Positions 61,159 through 64,000 of a DNA stretch of 64,000 nucleotides are shown here, piece after piece (the stretch's first letter is position 1; each line of letters opens with the position of its first letter). The notes below the pieces were generated by a model. That model was not told the DNA's origin. It saw only the letters and a program-made list of their open reading frames with translations, and searched no databases. A program made the translations under genes and the position numbers. Source of the stretch: Streptomyces typhae (lineage in GTDB: Bacteria; Actinomycetota; Actinomycetes; Streptomycetales; Streptomycetaceae); the NCBI RefSeq assembly GCF_009755605.1, contig NZ_WPNZ01000013.1, positions 223,734-287,733 on the forward strand, read 5' to 3'.

Positions 61159-61618
61159 TGGGCAGTGAAGGGGCGGCGCGAATCAAGCCCTGCACAGAAC
61201 CCTGTGGACCGTCGGCCTGGGCTCAGGTTCCAGGCTGACTCTCCGCCAAGTACGCAGAAGCAGCAGCGTCGGTTGCGAAACTCCTCTTCGATGCTGGCGC
61301 CTTTGTTCGAAACGGCCGACGGCGTGCCGGACGCCTTTGCCCCTTTCGGTGCACGGCTCGGTGCGCGGCCGTGCTGCTGGGCCCGGCTGGTGGCCGGGCG
61401 GGCTCCTCCCTCTTTCGAGTCGTGATCACCTCCGGACTCATCGGCCAAACCTCCCCAGCACCCCTGTTGAACAGGCGAGATGGACAGATGCGGGAGGTTG
61501 TCCAGGAATACCTGGTTTGGCTGACTCAACTAGAGAATCGCTTTCTGTGCATGAATGAATACGGAGCGTTCCAGCTTACTCGGTTCCTCCTCCTGAACCT
61601 CGGTGAAAGGGCACAGCC
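61159..61618. other. Upstream region of the SGNH hydrolase
   Basis: No gene supported. The part 61440-61600 is less GC-rich and probably carries the hydrolase promoter. Confidence 0.45.
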
Positions 61619-62662
61619 ATGTCTTCGGCCATGCGTAAGACGACGAATTCACCGGTAGTACGGCGGCTGACCGCCGCGGCCGTCGCGCTGGGCAGTTGCC
61701 TGGCCCTCGCCGGTCCGGCAGAGAGCGCGGGTGCGGCTCCCGCCGATCCCGTACCGGCCGTCTTCTTCGGCGACTCCTACACCGCCAACTTTGGCATCGA
61801 TCCCGTGAACAACCAGGACAGCGAGAGGGGCTGGTGTTTCCAGGCCACGGAGAACTATCCCGCCGTCGCCACCCGGCGCCTGGCAGGCAAGAACATCACG
61901 CTCGACGTCCAGTCGGACGTCTCCTGCGGAGGCGCGCTCATCCACCACTTCTGGGAGAGGCAGGAGCTGCCCTTCGGCGCCGGCGAGCTCCCGCCGCAGC
62001 AGGACGCGCTCAAGCAGGACACCCAGCTGACCGTGGGAAGCATGGGCGGCAACACGCTGGGGTTCAACCGCGTCCTGAAGCAGTGTTCCGACGAGCTCCG
62101 GAACCCCTCTCTGCTGCCGGGAGACCCGGTGGACGGAGACGAGCCGGCCGCCAAGTGTGGTGAGTTCTTCGAGGCCGGGGAGGGAAAGCAGTGGTTGGAC
62201 GGTCAGTTCGAGCGGGTCGGTGGGGAACTGGAGGAGCTGCTCGACCGTATCGGCTACTTCGCCCCCGACGCTAAGCGCGTCCTGGTCGGCTACCCCCGGC
62301 TCGTGCCCGAGGACACCACCAAGTGCCTGACCGCGGCGCCCGGTCAGACGCAGCTGCCGTTCGCAGACATCCCGCAGGACGCTCTGCCGGTCCTGGACCA
62401 GATTCAGAAGCGGCTGAACGACGTCATGAAGAAGGCCGCCGCTGACGCCGAAGGCGGCGTCGACTTCGTCGACCTCTACGCCGTCACCGGCGGCAACACG
62501 GCGTGCGACGGCGACGACCGGGGCATCGGCGGCCTGCTGGAGGACTCCCAGCTCGAGCTCCTCGGCACCAAGATCCCCTGGTACGCGCACCCCAACGCCA
62601 AGGGCCGCGACATCCAGGCCAAGCAGGTGGCCGACAAGATCGAGGAGACCCTCAACCGGTAA
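61619..62662 (+). CDS. Secreted SGNH/GDSL-type hydrolase
   Basis: 347 aa from ATG 61619 behind GGTGAAAGG. Signal peptide MSSAMRKTTNSPVVRRLTAA to about AESAGAAPA. Block I VFFGDSYTANFGIDP (Ser nucleophile), block III-like LTVGSMGGNTLGFNRVLKQC (Gly-Asn oxyanion residues), block V WYAHPNAKGRD (catalytic His). Cys residues suggest disulfides as in secreted Streptomyces lipases. Substrate (lipid, acetyl-sugar) unknown. Confidence 0.88.
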   Translation: MSSAMRKTTNSPVVRRLTAAAVALGSCLALAGPAESAGAAPADPVPAVFFGDSYTANFGIDPVNNQDSERGWCFQATENYPAVATRRLAGKNITLDVQSDVSCGGALIHHFWERQELPFGAGELPPQQDALKQDTQLTVGSMGGNTLGFNRVLKQCSDELRNPSLLPGDPVDGDEPAAKCGEFFEAGEGKQWLDGQFERVGGELEELLDRIGYFAPDAKRVLVGYPRLVPEDTTKCLTAAPGQTQLPFADIPQDALPVLDQIQKRLNDVMKKAAADAEGGVDFVDLYAVTGGNTACDGDDRGIGGLLEDSQLELLGTKIPWYAHPNAKGRDIQAKQVADKIEETLNR

Positions 62663-62865
62663 GAGGCACAGTCTCCCTGCTGAGATCCGGACCTGCGCCC
62701 TTACCGCGTGCAGCTCCGGGTCCCCCCTCCGGAGATCCGCCCAGGGGGGCGGGGCCAGCCGGATCGACTGTGGTTGCTGCGGCCGGAGGCGTATGGGCTT
62801 GGGCCTGCCGACTGTTTCCCTCGGTTCGACGGGGTGCGGCTCGGTGCGTGGTGGCCGGGGCGGGT

Positions 62866-62974
62866 GGGGGAGGCGGCGAACTGTGAGGGTGACGAAGGTC
62901 CAGGTGATGTGGGCCTCGCTGTGGGAGACGAGCCGTTCGTAGACTCGGACGTTTCTGCGGGCTCTCATGATCCA
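62866..62974 (-). mobile_element. IS5-family transposase tail (remnant)
   Basis: MRARRNVRVYERLVSHSEAH then ITWTFVTLTVRRLP: the same tail family as at 325-414, decayed. Confidence 0.6.
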
Positions 62975-62982
62975 TGGGAGGC

Positions 62983-63123
62983 GGACAGGGCGCCTCCCGG
63001 CTGATGCTGATGGCGAAGTCCCGGCACAAGAAGCCGGAGAACGTCCGCCGCTACTTCAAGCCGTCTCCCGAGGCGATCTCGGAGCTGACGAGTCTGCTCG
63101 CACCGGGCAACGTGCTCCTGTGA
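62983..63123 (+). pseudogene. Tyrosine recombinase (integrase) C-terminal tail
   Basis: In frame from about 62983: GQGASRLMLMAKSRHKKPEN then VRRYFKPSPEAISELTSLLA and stop. I recall this ending from actinomycete site-specific integrases. The catalytic part is gone, so only a scar of an integrated element remains. Confidence 0.6.
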
Positions 63124-63874
63124 TGCGTTCAGGCGGGTGCCGTCGCTTGCCGGGTGGTGGCAGGCTCGGTCGTGCGGCAGGCTCGGGGGTGCCCGTCCGC
63201 CGGGGTTCGGGACGCCAGGTGGCGACCAGGGCGGCGGCCAGGAGCAGTTCGGCGATGTCGCCGCCGTAGTACATGATCTCGGCGCCTGCCTGGACCTCGG
63301 GGATGGGGGCGTGGATGTCGACCCAGAAGCCGCCGTACATCATCTGGGAGATCACCGCGTGGGCGGCGATCGCGACACCGAGGTAGACCAGCCGCGTCCT
63401 GACGCCCGGCCGGGCGGGGGCGGGATCGGGGCCGGCGATGACGTAGGCGAACAGGTACCCCGACAGCAGGAAGTGGGCGTGCAGGAGCCAGTGCGCCGCC
63501 GGGTTGCCCATGGCCGCGTTGTACAGCGGGCTGAAGTAGAGGGCCGCGAGGCTACCCGTCGACAGCGCCAGTGCCACCACCGGGTGGGAGACCACGCGGG
63601 CGGGCGGGCTGTGGAGCAGAGCCGACAGCTGCCTGCCCCGGGCCGCGGGCAGGGCGCGCAGCAGGAGGGTGACCGGTGCGGCCAGGACCAGCGCAAGGGG
63701 CGCGTACATGCCGATGAGCATGTGCTGGGCCATGTGGCCGCGGAAGTCCTGGTGCGCAAAGGGTGCCACGGGCGGCAGCAGCGCCACGCTGAGCAGGAAA
63801 ATCCCGGCCAGGAACCATCCGGTCCGCCACCTGCTCCACCCGAGGACCGGGTTGCGGTGGCGTGCACGGCGCAC
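63056..63874 (-). pseudogene. Cytochrome c oxidase assembly factor CtaG-like, N-terminally truncated
   Basis: Membrane protein of the caa3_CtaG type: FAHQDFRGHMAQHMLIGMYA, PVTLLLRALPAARGRQLSAL, HWLLHAHFLLSGYLFAYVIA and MMYGGFWVDIHAPI, with about six spans and the conserved His residues. The first span(s) are missing: an in-frame stop supplied by the IS5-type end lies five codons upstream of GTG 63874. The last about 22 codons overlap the integrase tail in antisense, so the 3' end is probably also not original. Confidence 0.7.
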
Positions 63875-63875
63875 T

Positions 63876-64000
63876 AGGTCGTGTCTTCAATTGATCTCGT
63901 GTGCTGGATCATGGTCGGGTGATACGTCGCCATGAACTGTCCGATGCCGAGTGGGAGTTCGTCCGGCCGCTGCTGCCTGTGTCCTTGCGGGGGCGGAAGC
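63876..64000 (+). mobile_element. IS5-family insertion sequence, left end (runs off the window)
   Basis: A terminal sequence GTCGTGTCTTCAATTG follows CTAG at the ctaG junction. The transposase starts at GTG 63919: VIRRHELSDAEWEFVRPLLP then VSLRGRK, the standard N-terminus of IS5-type transposases. The rest lies beyond position 64000. Confidence 0.8.

Noticed and set aside
1..64000. tRNA or rRNA genes
   Set aside because: No cloverleaf-type or rRNA-like segments were recognised on either strand by eye; a covariance search would settle it.

Overview
The window looks like a piece of a Streptomyces chromosome, probably from a variable arm rather than the core. Reasons: very high GC with strong third-position G/C bias, GTG/TTG starts behind purine-rich ribosome sites, two SARP-type regulators, rare TTA (bldA-type) codons in regulatory and toxin genes, a small secreted chaplin-like protein, and many decayed transposases and pseudogenes. 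No tRNA, rRNA or housekeeping block was seen.

Layout. (1) 1-18.5 kb is a polymorphic-toxin island: transposase and DUF6192-like debris, a DinB/DUF664 gene, a NucA/NucB-like toxin remnant, a frameshifted Rhs tail with two tiny membrane proteins, an intact 8.4-kb secreted Rhs toxin (6640-15084) with a C-terminal nuclease domain, its SUKH immunity gene, and a coiled-coil/TM/PQQ-repeat protein opposite a 43-aa membrane peptide. (2) 18.8-45.6 kb is a biosynthetic gene cluster. A mostly leftward set of genes encodes the chorismate-to-3-hydroxyanthranilate route (PhzC-, PhzE- and PhzD-like enzymes plus a DhbA-like dehydrogenase), an ACP-AMP-ligase fusion, a ketosynthase with a Cys-less partner, an ACP, a collapsed ketoreductase, a FabI-like reductase, a methyltransferase, a P450, a MOSC protein, and three nucleotide-catabolism enzymes (RdgB, HD nucleotidase, nucleoside hydrolase). 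A divergent ligase/thioesterase pair, a TTA-containing SARP, an MFS exporter with an Rrf2 regulator, and a LuxR-type regulator complete it. Phenazine-specific phzA/B, phzF and phzG are absent, so 3-hydroxyanthranilate rather than phenazine is the predicted intermediate.

(3) 46-48.4 kb is a scar: an AfsR/SARP-type regulator cut by an IS3 fragment joined to an IS5 transposase tail. (4) 48.4-54.8 kb is a compact second candidate pathway: a flavin amine oxidase, two ATP-grasp-type ligases (one less certain) and an OvoA-like iron sulfoxide synthase, with unusual tandem repeats in the divergent promoter and inside one ligase gene. (5) 55-64 kb holds an IS1380 relic, an ArsR-type regulator, two ricin-type lectins, a small secreted protein, a GDSL/SGNH hydrolase, an integrase tail and a ctaG gene truncated by an IS5-type element running off the window.

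The strongest candidates for undescribed biology are the 3-hydroxyanthranilate cluster with its KS pair and nucleotide-dismantling trio, and the small sulfoxide synthase/ATP-grasp cluster.
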